DNA of 52,027 nucleotides from Photobacterium iliopiscarium (GCF_003026395.1 NZ_PYOO01000019.1:1-52027), one strand, 5' to 3'; counted from the stretch's first letter, positions 7,616 through 17,771 are shown. Made by a program: numbers and translations. Notes: generated by a model from the letters alone, not told the origin.

Positions 7616-8830
7616 TTGCGGCGGTTATGGTTACTTATGTTCTGTGTTTCGCTCTGTGGTTGGATGTCAATTTCAAACGCTTGGGCACAAACAGAAGCGA
7701 GATTAACGTGGCTTGATAATCGCTTTCGCGTTGATCCTGAAATAGAGCAAATAACGTTTGTTGTTACTCGAGAACAATCGAGTCAGTCGGTGGTGTTAGT
7801 CGCCCCTGATGGATGCAAGTATTATGCCAATCGCCATTCTAAAGCAATGTCATGGTATAGCGATAAAGGGATGGATATTATTTCGATTAACCATCCTATG
7901 GCTGGGCCGTGGCAAGCATTGGGTAAAGTGTCAGTGAATAATGGCATTAGGTTCATCTCTAATGTTCAATTACAGGCTGATGCTTTACCTGCGCAATTGT
8001 ACCAAACAGAAGTTTTAAAATTTAGTGCGAAGCTAACGCAAAATCAACAACCATTATTGTTACGTGATTATTTAGATCGGGTGCGATTAAAGGTAATATT
8101 TTATCCGCTGACATCAGTATTACCGAATCAAGCGAATGACTCTGCACCGATTGAGGTGGGACAATTTGCGGATGATGGGCAAGAGTATGATGAAGTCGCG
8201 GGTGATGGTATCTTTACGGTGGCACTGAATGTGGATGTCGAGCCTGGTAAGTATCGCGTTGAAATTGCATCAACCAATGGGGTGTTTAAACGTGTAGTTG
8301 AGCAAACGGTGCTTGTTTATCCTGCACCTATCACGACCTCATTTGTACAAAGTCATCAACCATTAACGCCACATAGCGTTAATATTGAGGCTAAAGCCGA
8401 TCAGACGCTTGCAGGGTCATTGGCTGCTTATTTGGTGGTTAAACAACCCCAGCAAAAGCCGACAATTATTCAACAAAGCTCCCGCCTTCAACAATCACAC
8501 TTAGCAATCTCATGGCCTAATGATGCCCAAATAGGTAAAGCATGGTGGCGAGGTTGGGCGTATGTGACTGATTCATTGACTCAGCGAGAGTTGGTATTTC
8601 GTTTATCCCAACAAAACTATACCCAAGTTGCTGCCGTCGCTGTTGATTTTAGTGCGTCTTTAGCGCAGCAACAGGCAAAAAGGCAGTTAATTGTTCTTCA
8701 TGAGCAACAACAACAACGGTTATTTTGGGTTGTCGTTACTAATATCGTCATCGTTATAAGTGTGCTGGTGGTGTTATTGATATGGCGACGTAAACGAGTC
8801 GTTCAAAGTGATTTAATTGTGCCTAAATAA
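7616..8830 (+). CDS. TIGR03503 family protein, exported with C-terminal membrane anchor
   Basis: A protein of unknown function, about 404 residues from a TTG start at 7616 that is preceded by AGAGG seven bases upstream. A GTG at 7571 would overlap dnaQ by 35 bp and put the signal peptide deep inside. From the TTG start there is a clear signal peptide (LRRLWLLMFCVSLCGW...NAWA). A large periplasmic region with beta-rich, Ig-like character follows (for example VAGDGIFTVALNVDVEPGKYRVEIAST). It ends with one transmembrane helix near 372-393 and a basic tail WRRKR. I recognise the family from its usual position after dnaQ in vibrios; no enzymatic motif is seen. Confidence 0.75.
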   Translation: MRRLWLLMFCVSLCGWMSISNAWAQTEARLTWLDNRFRVDPEIEQITFVVTREQSSQSVVLVAPDGCKYYANRHSKAMSWYSDKGMDIISINHPMAGPWQALGKVSVNNGIRFISNVQLQADALPAQLYQTEVLKFSAKLTQNQQPLLLRDYLDRVRLKVIFYPLTSVLPNQANDSAPIEVGQFADDGQEYDEVAGDGIFTVALNVDVEPGKYRVEIASTNGVFKRVVEQTVLVYPAPITTSFVQSHQPLTPHSVNIEAKADQTLAGSLAAYLVVKQPQQKPTIIQQSSRLQQSHLAISWPNDAQIGKAWWRGWAYVTDSLTQRELVFRLSQQNYTQVAAVAVDFSASLAQQQAKRQLIVLHEQQQQRLFWVVVTNIVIVISVLVVLLIWRRKRVVQSDLIVPK

Positions 8831-8882
8831 GCAAGTGATGCTCAGAGACTTTTGCCTTTGAACATCACAATGATGCGCTTAT

Positions 8883-11336
8883 TTAAGCGGCACTATCAAT
8901 TGAGGCTGTGGTTTGAAGCGGGTTAATCGCTAATTGTGTTGGATCAAAGTCATCAACATTGATGGTGTCTAACCGTCCAGCTTCTGCTCGGTGAAGTAAT
9001 TGCGCTTCCTCGATGGTGATCACGCCGAGTTCTAATCCTATTGCTGCAACCTTGCCTAATTGCATGAACGGTAACGGTGTCTTCGCGGCTTGACAGACAC
9101 GGTCATAAATTGGCTCGGCGGCAAGAATATCAACTAGAGCAACCTCCATCATTCCAACCGCATTATTTGTTGTTGCTTCTAAAAATTGACCACGACCAAT
9201 ACGATCTCGTGTGGCTGATGGGGTTTGAATTACGCGTGCTAGCTGATGATCTAATTCATCACTCGGTTGGCGGCGACGTAACCCTGTTGGTAACATAATA
9301 AACCGTAATCCTTGCGCAATGACTTTATTGGGAAAGTTAGCTAAGAAATGATCAATGGCGACTTCTGCTTGATAAAGTGCATCTTGTAATCCCCAATGTA
9401 CTAACGCGATGTCTTCCGCTTGTCGACCTTCATCGGTATAGCGTTTTAGTGTGGCTGAGGCTAAGTATAATTGACTCAATACGTCACCTAAACGGGCCGA
9501 TAAACGCTCTTTACGTTTAAGTGAGCCACCCAATGTTGCCATTGAGATATCGGCTAATAATGCGAGGTTTGCGCTATAGCGATTCATTTGTTGATAATAG
9601 CGATAGGTTGCATCGTTATAGGGAGCTGATGAGCCTCGACCATCGGTTAAGCCTAACCAAAAACTACGGGCTATATTACTCAAGACAAACCCAATATGAT
9701 TAAATACCGCGTTATCAAATTGGTTAAGTGCTTGCTGTTGATCGTCAATATAAGCAGCATTGATCTCATCTAACACATAAGGATGACAACGAATCGCCCC
9801 TTGACCAAAAATGATCATTGAACGGGTTAATATATTCGCGCCTTCAACGGTAACAGCAATAGGGGCACCTTGATAATTTCGAGCAAGGAAGTTACTCGGC
9901 CCCATACAAATCCCTTTTCCTCCGACGATATCCATTGCATCAATAATGCTTCGTTGACTACGATGGGTGCAGTGGTATTTAACGATGGCTGAAATAACCG
10001 AGGGCTTTTCACCTAAATCTATACCCGTGACGGTTAATGTTGTTGCGGCATCAAGTACATAAGCATTACCGACAATACGGGCTAAAGGTTCTTCAATGCC
10101 TTCCATTTTACCTATTGGTAATTTAAATTGACGACGAATACGCGCATAAGCACCGGTTGCCATTGCGGCTGTTTTTAAACCGCCGGTGGTGTTTGACGGT
10201 AAGGTGATGCCTCGTCCAACAGATAAGCATTCAACTAACATTTTCCATCCTTGGCCTGCCATAGTTTGACCTCCAATGATGAAGTCAATTGGAACGAATA
10301 TTTTATCACCTTGGGTTGGACCATTTTGGAAGGGAATATTAAGTGGAAAGTGACGACGGCCAATCTTAACCCCATCAAGATCGGTTGGGATTAAGGCGCA
10401 GGTGATACCAATATCCTTTTTTTGACCAAGTAAAAAATCGGGATCAAATAATTTAAATGCTAAGCCTAACACGGTTGCGACAGGGGCTAAGGTGATGTAA
10501 CGCTTATTCCATGTCAGCTCCATTCCCAGTATTTCTTCACCTTGCCAGATGCCTTTTTTGACGATACCAAAATCAGGAATAGACCCTGCGTCCGAACCTG
10601 CTTCTGGGCTAGTTAGAGCAAAACAAGGGATTTCATCACCCGCAGCTAGACGTGGTAAGTAATAATCTTTTTGTGCTTCAGTGCCGTAGTGTTGTAATAA
10701 CTCTCCTGGACCTAAAGAGTTTGGTACACCAACTGTTGAAGATAAGACCGCTGACACTCCGGTTAATTTTTGTAATACCAGAGATTGTGCATAAGCTGAA
10801 AACGCTAATCCGCCATATTGCTTTTTAATGATCATGGCAAAAAATTTATGCTGTTTAAGTTGCAGCCATACTTCAGGCGGCAGATCAGCGAGATCATGAG
10901 TGATATGGAAATCATTGACCATACGGCAAATATCATTGACTGGACCCTCTAAAAAAGCGTGTTCTGCTGGCGTTAGGGTCGGAGCCTGAATGGCATGAAG
11001 TTTGTTCCAATCGGGGTTACCACTAAAAAGATCGGCTTCCCACCATACCGTACCTGCGTCAATTGCTTCTTTTTCAGTCTGTGACATTTGAGGCATAATA
11101 TTTTTAAAGTGCTTAAGTGCTGACTGAGTTATAAGTTTTTTACGTAATAGGGTGATATTTAGTGGTAAGGCAATCGCAGCAAACGTTAACCAACTAATAA
11201 TTCCTGTAACATTTATTAGAGTACCTAACACTAATAATGCGGCAATTATAGTCGTAAAAAGAGGACGAGATATTCGGTGATAGGCGAGGACACCAAGCAC
11301 ACAGATAAAGCTAATTAGGTATATAAATGTCAGCAT
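8883..11336 (-). CDS. fadE: Acyl-CoA dehydrogenase FadE
   Basis: It catalyses the first, FAD-dependent oxidation of acyl-CoA in fatty acid beta-oxidation. The 817 residues match the unusually long FadE type (about 814 in E. coli). Two hydrophobic N-terminal segments (about 1-45) tether it to the membrane. The acyl-CoA dehydrogenase core follows ([14 protein letters not shown] near 240, GRGITLPS, then [18 protein letters not shown] with the conserved Glu), and then the FadE-specific C-terminal domain. I see no convincing FadR box upstream. It converges on the TIGR03503 gene with 52 bp between, in which no clear terminator is seen. Confidence 0.95.
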   Translation of the reverse strand: MLTFIYLISFICVLGVLAYHRISRPLFTTIIAALLVLGTLINVTGIISWLTFAAIALPLNITLLRKKLITQSALKHFKNIMPQMSQTEKEAIDAGTVWWEADLFSGNPDWNKLHAIQAPTLTPAEHAFLEGPVNDICRMVNDFHITHDLADLPPEVWLQLKQHKFFAMIIKKQYGGLAFSAYAQSLVLQKLTGVSAVLSSTVGVPNSLGPGELLQHYGTEAQKDYYLPRLAAGDEIPCFALTSPEAGSDAGSIPDFGIVKKGIWQGEEILGMELTWNKRYITLAPVATVLGLAFKLFDPDFLLGQKKDIGITCALIPTDLDGVKIGRRHFPLNIPFQNGPTQGDKIFVPIDFIIGGQTMAGQGWKMLVECLSVGRGITLPSNTTGGLKTAAMATGAYARIRRQFKLPIGKMEGIEEPLARIVGNAYVLDAATTLTVTGIDLGEKPSVISAIVKYHCTHRSQRSIIDAMDIVGGKGICMGPSNFLARNYQGAPIAVTVEGANILTRSMIIFGQGAIRCHPYVLDEINAAYIDDQQQALNQFDNAVFNHIGFVLSNIARSFWLGLTDGRGSSAPYNDATYRYYQQMNRYSANLALLADISMATLGGSLKRKERLSARLGDVLSQLYLASATLKRYTDEGRQAEDIALVHWGLQDALYQAEVAIDHFLANFPNKVIAQGLRFIMLPTGLRRRQPSDELDHQLARVIQTPSATRDRIGRGQFLEATTNNAVGMMEVALVDILAAEPIYDRVCQAAKTPLPFMQLGKVAAIGLELGVITIEEAQLLHRAEAGRLDTINVDDFDPTQLAINPLQTTASIDSAA

Positions 11337-11651
11337 AGCGATTCTCCGTAATCATATAGCAGTACAGTGTATTGTATATAAAGAAGGTTCGTTCTTTGAC
11401 CCTATTTTTAACACATCATTACGCGGTGTTTTTTTTAAGCATGATGGCCCTTAAATTCAAGGTAAGAGGTCTAACCACTTATAATTGATTGTAAGTTATT
11501 TTTTAAATAAATGTAAAATATTTAATTGATGAATCAATGGCGGATAAGAGAGTAAAAAACACCAAAACAGCGGTTTTACTTGCATTGATCGAGATCATTA
11601 GTGAATTTATTTTCACTTGCGAATTATTAGTGAAGCGTTAACATATAGCAC

Positions 11652-11673
11652 TATTGTGATACCGTTCACGTTA
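11652..11673. promoter_or_regulatory. Candidate CRP-binding site upstream of the SulP gene
   Basis: The core TGTGATACCGTTCACG matches TGTGA-N6-TCACA at nine of ten consensus positions. It is centred about 165 bp before the chosen SulP start. The link to cAMP-CRP control is inference. Confidence 0.5.
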
Positions 11674-11800
11674 TTTTGGTTGTGTGTTTTTTGTACAATC
11701 AATAAGTGGCTAGTATTTCCGTTTGTTGCCTTTCCCGATTTCCGACTGACAGTTGCCCGCCGGACCCTCTTTCGGGTTGACATCAATGCCTATTTTTTTA

Positions 11801-11819
11801 TGTGCAATAAGCACAGGGG
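11801..11819 (+). promoter_or_regulatory. Hairpin abutting the SulP ribosome binding site
   Basis: TGTGC (11801-11805) pairs perfectly with GCACA (11811-11815) around an AATAA loop, and the Shine-Dalgarno GGGG follows at once (11816-11819), seven bases before a GTG start. Folding could affect ribosome access. A T-rich stretch precedes the hairpin. Confidence 0.4.
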
Positions 11820-11826
11820 TTTTGTT

Positions 11827-13518
11827 GTGTTGATTTTTCAAGCTCTCTCTCAATCGTGGAAACAGGGATATTCCTTTTCCAAGTTGCGTGCCGATTTAGT
11901 ATCAGGTGTTACAGTTGGTATTGTGGCTATTCCATTAGGTATGGCATTATCAATCGCTGTTGGTGTTCCTCCCCAACATGGTTTGTATACTGTTATCGTT
12001 GCGGGTTTTTTAGCAGCGTTATTGGGTGGTTCACGGTTTAACATTACCGGACCAACGGCAGCTTTCGTTGTAATCCTATTACCAATAACACAGAAATATG
12101 GCTTATCAGGCTTAATGCTTGCGACCATGATGTCTGGGGTTATCTTATTGCTGATGGGCATATTTCGACTTGGGCAACTAGTGACGTATGTTCCTTATCC
12201 GGTAACAACAGGTTTTACCGCAGGGATTGGCTTTGTTATTGCATTTTTACAGTTAAAAGATCTTTTGGGCCTGCATGTTTTAGGGAGCCCGATTCATTTT
12301 CCTGAAAAAGTGATGGCGTATTCACATGCCATATCAACCACTAATTATGCTGACGCACTGGTCGGTATCATTACGATCATGACCTTTATCCTTTGGGCTA
12401 AACTGAAAACTCGCGTTCCACCTCATTTAGTTTCTTTATTTGTGGGTACAGTTTTAGCACTTGCTTTAAATCATTTTAGTATTGAACATGTAACGCTACT
12501 TGGTGAGAAATTTAGCTATACCATTGGTAATATTGTTGGTCACGGTATTCCTCAAGAAGCACCACAATTTATACCATTATGGAAATCAAGTACTTTTAAC
12601 TGGGCAACAATGATTGAGTTAATGCCTTCAGCGTTAACCATCGCAATTTTAGGTTGTATTGAGTCTTTATTGTGTGCTGTTGTTGCTGATGGTATGACCA
12701 GTACTAAACATAATCCTAATGCGGAATTGGTTGGTCAGGGTATTGCGAATATGGTTGTGCCATTCTTCGGTGGTATTCCTGCAACGGCGGCTATTGCTCG
12801 TACAGCGACTAATATCCGTTCAGGCGCTTTCTCTCCGATCTCTGGTATTATTCATGCTATTTTTGTATTAGCAGCAATGATAGCCTTAGCGCCTTTACTG
12901 TCTTATGTTCCAATGAGTGCTTTAGCGGGTTTACTTATTATGGTGGCATGGAACATGTCAGAGGCACCACACTTTGTGCACACATTAAAAGTGGCACCTC
13001 GTCGTGATGTTGCTGTTTTAATGACATGTTTTATTTTGACTGTTGCATTTGATATGGTTGTTGCGGTAATTGTTGGCTTATTATTAGCTGGCGTATTGTT
13101 TATTCAACGTATTGCAACGTTAACGACTGTTACTATTACTGATGATAAACATCCGCACCTTAATTTTGGTAGTGATGTAGTGGTGTATGACATTAATGGT
13201 CCGTTATTCTTTGCTGCGAGTGAGAAAGCATTTTCTGTAATTGAACATGCGGCAATGGAAACACGTGCTGTTGTGCTTGATTTTAGTGATGTATCAACCA
13301 TTGATATCACGGCTATTCATGCTCTTGAATCTGCATTGGATCGGTTATCTACTTTACCGGTTTATTTGCTAGGAGTATTACCGCATGTTGAACGTAAATT
13401 AGAACATGCTGGTGTATTTGAATTAACAAATCTTCATTTAGTACATTCAATTACGCAATTACAGCAAATTTTAGTGGTTAATTCAGACAAAGCATCACAT
13501 CAAGAGTCGACACTGTAA
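11827..13518 (+). CDS. SulP family anion transporter with STAS domain
   Basis: An inner-membrane carrier for sulfate, bicarbonate, dicarboxylate or a similar anion; the substrate cannot be read from the sequence. From the GTG at 11827 (AGGGG seven bases upstream) it has 563 residues, normal for SulP. The first cytosolic stretch SKLRADLVSGVTVGIVAIPLGMALSIAVGVPPQHGLY is the family signature, followed by the GGSRFNITGPTAAF motif. About 12-14 membrane segments follow. A C-terminal STAS domain (about 455-560) shows VVLDFSDVSTIDITAIHALE. Longer start choices add sequence with no family similarity. A strong hairpin follows the stop. Confidence 0.88.
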   Translation: MLIFQALSQSWKQGYSFSKLRADLVSGVTVGIVAIPLGMALSIAVGVPPQHGLYTVIVAGFLAALLGGSRFNITGPTAAFVVILLPITQKYGLSGLMLATMMSGVILLLMGIFRLGQLVTYVPYPVTTGFTAGIGFVIAFLQLKDLLGLHVLGSPIHFPEKVMAYSHAISTTNYADALVGIITIMTFILWAKLKTRVPPHLVSLFVGTVLALALNHFSIEHVTLLGEKFSYTIGNIVGHGIPQEAPQFIPLWKSSTFNWATMIELMPSALTIAILGCIESLLCAVVADGMTSTKHNPNAELVGQGIANMVVPFFGGIPATAAIARTATNIRSGAFSPISGIIHAIFVLAAMIALAPLLSYVPMSALAGLLIMVAWNMSEAPHFVHTLKVAPRRDVAVLMTCFILTVAFDMVVAVIVGLLLAGVLFIQRIATLTTVTITDDKHPHLNFGSDVVVYDINGPLFFAASEKAFSVIEHAAMETRAVVLDFSDVSTIDITAIHALESALDRLSTLPVYLLGVLPHVERKLEHAGVFELTNLHLVHSITQLQQILVVNSDKASHQESTL

Positions 13519-13559
13519 GTTATTTGTATGTAAACTGCGATTAACGATGTATTACAGCA

Positions 13560-13593
13560 TCAAGCGAGCATATTGCTCGCTTGATTTGTATTT
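13560..13593 (+). terminator. Terminator hairpin after the SulP gene
   Basis: An 11-pair stem (13560-13570 with 13574-13584) with a three-base loop, followed by a moderate T-rich tail. It separates the SulP gene from gmhA. Confidence 0.65.
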
Positions 13594-13619
13594 AATGGAA
13601 AACATTGAGAGAGCAGCTT

Positions 13620-14198
13620 ATGTATAAAGATCTGATCCGCAGCGAATTGACTGATGCCGCTGACGTCCTTAACCGTTTTTTAAATGACGATAAAAACTTG
13701 GCTGATATTGAAGCAGCAGCAAAATTGTTAGCTGATTCATTCAAACACGGTGGTAAAGTTTTATCGTGCGGTAATGGTGGTTCTCATTGTGATGCGATGC
13801 ATTTTGCCGAAGAATTAACCGGTCGCTATCGAGATGATCGTCCTGGTTTTCCCGGAATTGCAATTTCAGATCCGAGCCATTTATCTTGTGTTAGTAATGA
13901 TTTTGGTTATGAATATGTATTTTCTCGCTATTTAGAAGCTGTCGGCGCTAAAGGCGATGTATTGTTTGGATTATCAACCTCAGGCAACTCGGCTAATATT
14001 CTTAAAGCAATTGAAGCTGCGCAAGCTAAGGGAATGAAAACCATCGCCTTAACAGGTAAAGATGGCGGTAAAATGGCAGGATTAGCGGATGTTGAAATTC
14101 GAGTTCCGCATTTTGGTTATGCCGATCGCATTCAAGAAATTCATATTAAAATTATTCATATTTTAATTATGTTAGTTGAAAAAGAAATGGAAAAATAA
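13620..14198 (+). CDS. gmhA: Sedoheptulose 7-phosphate isomerase (phosphoheptose isomerase)
   Basis: It converts sedoheptulose 7-phosphate to D-glycero-D-manno-heptose 7-phosphate, the first step to the heptose of the LPS inner core. The ATG at 13620 gives 192 residues, the family length, and starts [10 protein letters not shown] like the E. coli protein; an ATG five codons earlier is less likely. The SIS fold shows [22 protein letters not shown] (about 52-73), the ligand loop LSTSGNS (about 119-125) and the C-terminal HxxH-type helix [13 protein letters not shown]. It precedes yafJ as in E. coli (lpcA-yafJ). Confidence 0.96.
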   Translation: MYKDLIRSELTDAADVLNRFLNDDKNLADIEAAAKLLADSFKHGGKVLSCGNGGSHCDAMHFAEELTGRYRDDRPGFPGIAISDPSHLSCVSNDFGYEYVFSRYLEAVGAKGDVLFGLSTSGNSANILKAIEAAQAKGMKTIALTGKDGGKMAGLADVEIRVPHFGYADRIQEIHIKIIHILIMLVEKEMEK

Positions 14199-14286
14199 TC
14201 GTCGATTGGTTATGAATAAATCAAATAATAACAGCGATTATTGATCTTTAAATAAGCATGATTCAGCGAAAAGAGCAGAAATAAAA

Positions 14287-15084
14287 ATGTGTGAATTATT
14301 AGGCATGAGTGCCAATGTGCCAACAGATATTTGTTTTAGCTTTACCGGTTTAATGCAACGAGGTGGTAATACAGGACCGCACCGTGATGGATGGGGAATT
14401 ACCTTTTATGAAGGTAAAGGTTTTCGTACCTTTAAAGATCCCAATCCAAGTTGTAAATCACGTATTGCTGAATTGGTGCAACAATACCCAATAAAAAGTC
14501 GTGCTGTTGTGAGTCATATTCGTCAAGCTAATCGTGGTGGGGTCAGTTTAGAAAATACCCATCCTTTTACACGTGAAGTTTGGGGTAATTATTGGACCTT
14601 TGCTCATAATGGTCAATTGACAGGTTATGAACAATTAGTGACAGGCCGCAATCAAGCGGTGGGGGATACTGACAGTGAAATTGCATTCTGCTGGCTAATG
14701 AACCAATTAGAAATTCGTTTTCCAGTATTACCTGCTGATATGACGCCCGTGTTTAGTCATTTTGCAGAGTGTTGTGACACATTACGCCAATTGGGTGTGT
14801 ACAACATGCTACTGAGTAATGGTGACTATGTTCTGAGTTATTGTACTAATAACTTACATTGGATCACTCGTCGCGCACCGTTTGGTAAAGCATCATTAAT
14901 TGATGAAGATGTAACGATTGATTTCCAACGTGAAACAACCGCTAATGATGTTGTTACTGTGATAGCAACTCAGCCTTTAACAAACGATGAAAGCTGGCAG
15001 AAGATGGTACGCGGTGAATTCCGTGTATTCCATTTTGGTGAGACGGTTTACCACGCTATTGCCGCTGACGGTAATGATTGTTAA
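14287..15084 (+). CDS. yafJ: Class II glutamine amidotransferase YafJ
   Basis: A 265-residue protein whose second residue is the nucleophilic cysteine of class II (Ntn-type) glutamine amidotransferases: MCELLGMSAN. Other family marks are RGGNTGPHRDGWGI, VSHIRQANRGGVSLENTHPF, WTFAHNGQL and GDTDSEIAF. It should release ammonia from glutamine, but the acceptor partner is unknown. The start is fixed by the need for Cys2. It lies 88 bp after gmhA and ends before a strong bidirectional terminator. Confidence 0.93.
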   Translation: MCELLGMSANVPTDICFSFTGLMQRGGNTGPHRDGWGITFYEGKGFRTFKDPNPSCKSRIAELVQQYPIKSRAVVSHIRQANRGGVSLENTHPFTREVWGNYWTFAHNGQLTGYEQLVTGRNQAVGDTDSEIAFCWLMNQLEIRFPVLPADMTPVFSHFAECCDTLRQLGVYNMLLSNGDYVLSYCTNNLHWITRRAPFGKASLIDEDVTIDFQRETTANDVVTVIATQPLTNDESWQKMVRGEFRVFHFGETVYHAIAADGNDC

Positions 15085-15114
15085 GCAGAATTAATCGTAG
15101 TTATCAGTCACAAT

Positions 15115-15146
15115 AAAAAGGCGATCTTAATAAGATCGCCTTTTTT
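15115..15146. terminator. Bidirectional terminator between yafJ and purN
   Basis: A nine-pair stem (15120-15128 with 15132-15140) with loop AAT is flanked by five A and six T, so it can serve the converging yafJ (+) and purMN (-) transcripts. Confidence 0.93.
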
Positions 15147-15164
15147 GTGAGCATCAAATAATGA

Positions 15165-15806
15165 TTATTGTGCGGCGTAACCTTGTGGCGGTAGTTGATT
15201 ACCATCTAACACCGCATACCCATTTTGCATTGATAATCGCTGAGTTAGCAGCCATTGAATAACTAATGGGTAGATATTATGTTCTTGTCGTTGCACACGC
15301 TCAATAACATCGTCGACACTGTCTGTTGTAAAAATGGGGACTTTAGCTTGTAAAATAACGGGGCCACCATCTAACTCTTCGGTAACGAAATGGACACTGG
15401 TGCCATGTTCGGTATCCCCCGCATCAATAGCGCGCTGGTGGGTGTTTAATCCCGTATATTTAGGTAATAAAGAAGGATGAATATTAAGCATTCTTCCTTG
15501 ATAATGGTTGACGAAATCGGCAGATAAAATCCGCATAAACCCTGCTAACACAATCACATCAGGTTGATAAGCATCAATTTTTTCAATCAAAACTTGATCA
15601 TAATCTTGACGGTTGGCGTAATTAGTTGCCGCAATAGACACGGCTTCTATGTTGGCAAGTTGGGCTCGCTGAAGGCCATAAGCATCGGCTTTATTTGAGA
15701 TCACAGCAGCAATACGGCTATTTTTGATGATGCCATTGGTGCAACTATCAATAATTGCTTGTAAATTACTGCCATTTCCTGAGATTAAGACAACAATATT
15801 ATGCAT
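15165..15806 (-). CDS. purN: Phosphoribosylglycinamide formyltransferase
   Basis: It transfers a formyl group from 10-formyl-THF to GAR, the third step of purine synthesis. The 213 residues contain the GAR-binding loop SGNGSNLQ (9-16), the catalytic His110 in NIHPSLLPKYTG and Asp146 in EELDGGPV. It follows purM after four bases, in the usual purMN operon. The end of the operon is the terminator at 15115-15146. Confidence 0.96.
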   Translation of the reverse strand: MHNIVVLISGNGSNLQAIIDSCTNGIIKNSRIAAVISNKADAYGLQRAQLANIEAVSIAATNYANRQDYDQVLIEKIDAYQPDVIVLAGFMRILSADFVNHYQGRMLNIHPSLLPKYTGLNTHQRAIDAGDTEHGTSVHFVTEELDGGPVILQAKVPIFTTDSVDDVIERVQRQEHNIYPLVIQWLLTQRLSMQNGYAVLDGNQLPPQGYAAQ

Positions 15807-15810
15807 AACT

Positions 15811-16851
15811 TTAGTTAATCTCTACTTGCTCTTCATCCGCCGTGGCTGTAGCAATATTACCGAGCAGCCATGCGTTTTCGCCTTCTGCTTGTAAAATTTC
15901 AATTGCTAGTGCTGCTTGTGCTGGTGGTAAAGCAATGACTAAACCGACACCACAGTTGAAGGTTCGGTACATTTCATGGGTATCGACATTACCCGCCTGT
16001 TGTAACCAGTTAAAAATAGCAGGCCATTGCCAGCTGTTGCCATCAATAACCGCTTTGGTTCCTTGTGGTAATACGCGGGGAATATTTTCCCAAAAACCAC
16101 CACCAGTGATATGAGAAATAGCGTGAATATCGCAATTTTCAATCATCTTTAGCGTTGATTTTACATAAATTTTAGTGGGGGTTAATAAGTGCTTAGACAA
16201 TGTTTTACCGTCAAGCTCTTGATTAATATCCGCTTGAGATACTTCTAAGATTTTACGTATTAATGAATAACCATTTGAGTGAGGGCCACTTGATCCAACT
16301 GCAATCAGGGCATCGCCTGCGCTGACTTTTGAACCATCAATGATATCTGCTTTTTCAACGACACCGACACAGAAACCGGCTACGTCATAATCTTCGCCGT
16401 GATACATGCCCGGCATTTCAGCAGTTTCACCACCAATAAGCGCACAGCCTGATTGGATACATCCTTCACCAATACCAGCGACAACACTTGCTGCGGTATC
16501 AATATCAAGTTTACCTGTAGCGTAATAATCTAGGAAAAATAAAGGTTCAGCACCTTGTACAATCAGATCGTTAACGCACATAGCAACTAAATCAATGCCG
16601 ATGGTATCGTGTTGTTTTAAATCCATAGCAAGGCGCAATTTTGTGCCGACGCCATCGGTTCCGGAAACTAAAACGGGTTCTTTGTATTTAGTAGGAAGTG
16701 CACATAAAGCACCAAAACCACCAATGCCACCCATGACTTCAGGACGGTGAGTGCGTTTAACTATGCCTTTAATACGGTCAACTAACGCATTACCAGCATC
16801 GATATCAACACCAGCATCTTTGTAACTAAGAGAAGAGTTTTTGTTGCTCAC
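15811..16851 (-). CDS. purM: Phosphoribosylformylglycinamidine cyclo-ligase (AIR synthetase)
   Basis: It closes the imidazole ring of AIR using ATP, in step five of purine synthesis. The 346 residues start [22 protein letters not shown] and include GGFGALC, the nucleotide-site region [11 protein letters not shown] and [11 protein letters not shown], all PurM signatures. It is the first gene of purMN and is divergent from upp; a PurR box and a matching promoter lie about 55-85 bp upstream. Confidence 0.97.
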   Translation of the reverse strand: MSNKNSSLSYKDAGVDIDAGNALVDRIKGIVKRTHRPEVMGGIGGFGALCALPTKYKEPVLVSGTDGVGTKLRLAMDLKQHDTIGIDLVAMCVNDLIVQGAEPLFFLDYYATGKLDIDTAASVVAGIGEGCIQSGCALIGGETAEMPGMYHGEDYDVAGFCVGVVEKADIIDGSKVSAGDALIAVGSSGPHSNGYSLIRKILEVSQADINQELDGKTLSKHLLTPTKIYVKSTLKMIENCDIHAISHITGGGFWENIPRVLPQGTKAVIDGNSWQWPAIFNWLQQAGNVDTHEMYRTFNCGVGLVIALPPAQAALAIEILQAEGENAWLLGNIATATADEEQVEIN

Positions 16852-16903
16852 AGATGATCCCTCAAACGTATTAAAGTAAAAAACCAGCGTATAATACCAG
16901 CAG

Positions 16904-16933
16904 TTATTACATCAAGGCAAACGTTTGCGTCAA
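16904..16933 (-). promoter_or_regulatory. Probable purM promoter
   Basis: On the minus strand a -35 element TTGACG (16933-16928) is followed after 18 bases by TAATAA (16909-16904). The PurR box covers the spacer and -35. A second possibility is an extended -10, TGGTATTAT, nearer to purM. Confidence 0.5.
16915..16930. promoter_or_regulatory. PurR operator of purMN
   Basis: AGGCAAACGTTTGCGT matches the PurR consensus ACGCAAACGTTTNCNT at nearly every position and has the CAAACG/CGTTTG dyad. It lies in the purM-upp divergent region, as in E. coli, overlapping the predicted purM promoter. Confidence 0.85.
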
Positions 16934-17000
16934 TTTGTTGTAGCAATTAAATTTTAATCAATTACGCATTTGAGACTATCGGCAATCGATTGGCTTGGTA

Positions 17001-17006
17001 TATAAT
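17001..17006 (+). promoter_or_regulatory. Predicted -10 box of upp
   Basis: A perfect TATAAT sits 46 bp before the upp ATG. I cannot find a good -35 at the standard distance, so only the -10 is called. Confidence 0.45.
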
Positions 17007-17052
17007 GCTGCGATTTTTATATTTTTTTATAATTTAGTTCCCAGGAGTCAAG

Positions 17053-17679
17053 ATGAAAGTCGTTGAGGTGAAACACCCACTGGTTAAACATAAGATCGGT
17101 CTTATGCGTGAAGGTGATATTAGCACTAAGCGTTTTCGTGAATTGGCAACCGAAGTTGGTAGCCTACTAACATATGAAGCGACTTCAGACTTCGAAACAG
17201 AAAAAGTGATGATTGAAGGCTGGAATGGTCCAGTTGAAATTGATCAGCTAAAAGGTAAAAAAGTGACTGTAGTACCAATTCTTCGTGCTGGTTTAGGCAT
17301 GATGGATGGTGTATTAGAGCATATGCCAAGTGCACGTATCAGTGTTGTTGGTATCTACCGTGATGAAGAAACACTAGAGCCTATTCCGTACTTTAATAAA
17401 TTAGCCTCACATATTGATGAGCGTATTGCATTGGTTGTTGATCCAATGTTGGCGACTGGCGGTTCAATGATCGCTACGCTTGATCTATTAAAAGAACATG
17501 GTTGTACGCAATTTAAGGTATTGGTACTTGTTGCTGCGCCTGAAGGTATTGCGGCTCTAGAAAAAGCGCACCCAGATGTAGAGCTATACACAGCAGCTAT
17601 TGATGATAAGCTAAATGATAAGGGATACATTATTCCTGGTCTTGGCGATGCGGGTGATAAAATTTTCGGTACTAAGTAA
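17053..17679 (+). CDS. upp: Uracil phosphoribosyltransferase
   Basis: It salvages uracil, making UMP from uracil and PRPP in the cytosol. The 208 residues and opening [19 protein letters not shown] are those of the bacterial enzyme. The PRPP loop reads [12 protein letters not shown] (about 129-140) and the uracil-binding end carries [24 protein letters not shown] lies seven bases before the ATG. The gene is followed by a bidirectional terminator and converges on uraA. Confidence 0.98.
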   Translation: MKVVEVKHPLVKHKIGLMREGDISTKRFRELATEVGSLLTYEATSDFETEKVMIEGWNGPVEIDQLKGKKVTVVPILRAGLGMMDGVLEHMPSARISVVGIYRDEETLEPIPYFNKLASHIDERIALVVDPMLATGGSMIATLDLLKEHGCTQFKVLVLVAAPEGIAALEKAHPDVELYTAAIDDKLNDKGYIIPGLGDAGDKIFGTK

Positions 17680-17702
17680 TTGTAGTATTGATTATCGCTG
17701 AT

Positions 17703-17734
17703 AAAAAAACCGGACTGAGATGTCCGGTTTTTTT
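17703..17734. terminator. Bidirectional terminator between upp and uraA
   Basis: The stem (17705-17715 with 17722-17732) has CCGGAC/GTCCGG at its top, a TGAGAT loop, and A and T runs on the two sides. It suits both converging genes. Confidence 0.92.
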
Positions 17735-17771
17735 GTTTTTATTGATCATTTATAAATAATAATGGTTTTAA

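Larger units (their letters stand above)
11337..11826. other. Divergent intergenic region, fadE / SulP transporter
   Basis: About 490 bp without a credible gene. An open frame does run upstream from the SulP gene here, but its translation looks non-coding and it would add 70 unnatural residues to the transporter. The region holds a CRP-like site (11652-11673), a small hairpin at about 11764-11780 followed by a T run, and a second hairpin touching the SulP Shine-Dalgarno. It therefore looks like a long regulatory leader. Confidence 0.5.

Noticed and set aside
8831..8882. Terminator between the TIGR03503 gene and fadE
   Set aside because: GTGATG and CATCAC can pair, but across a loop of over 20 bases and without a T run, so I do not call it.
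11600..11617. Second CRP site from AGTGAA...TTCACT upstream of SulP
   Set aside because: The half-sites are eight bases apart instead of six, so it does not fit CRP geometry; it remains only an inverted repeat.
11617..11826. N-terminal extension of the SulP protein
   Set aside because: The 70 extra residues lack similarity to the family, cross a CRP-like site and two hairpins, and a better GTG start with AGGGG exists at 11827.
15842..16114. Open frame antisense to purM
   Set aside because: It is a frame shadow of purM, common where a real gene has biased codon use.
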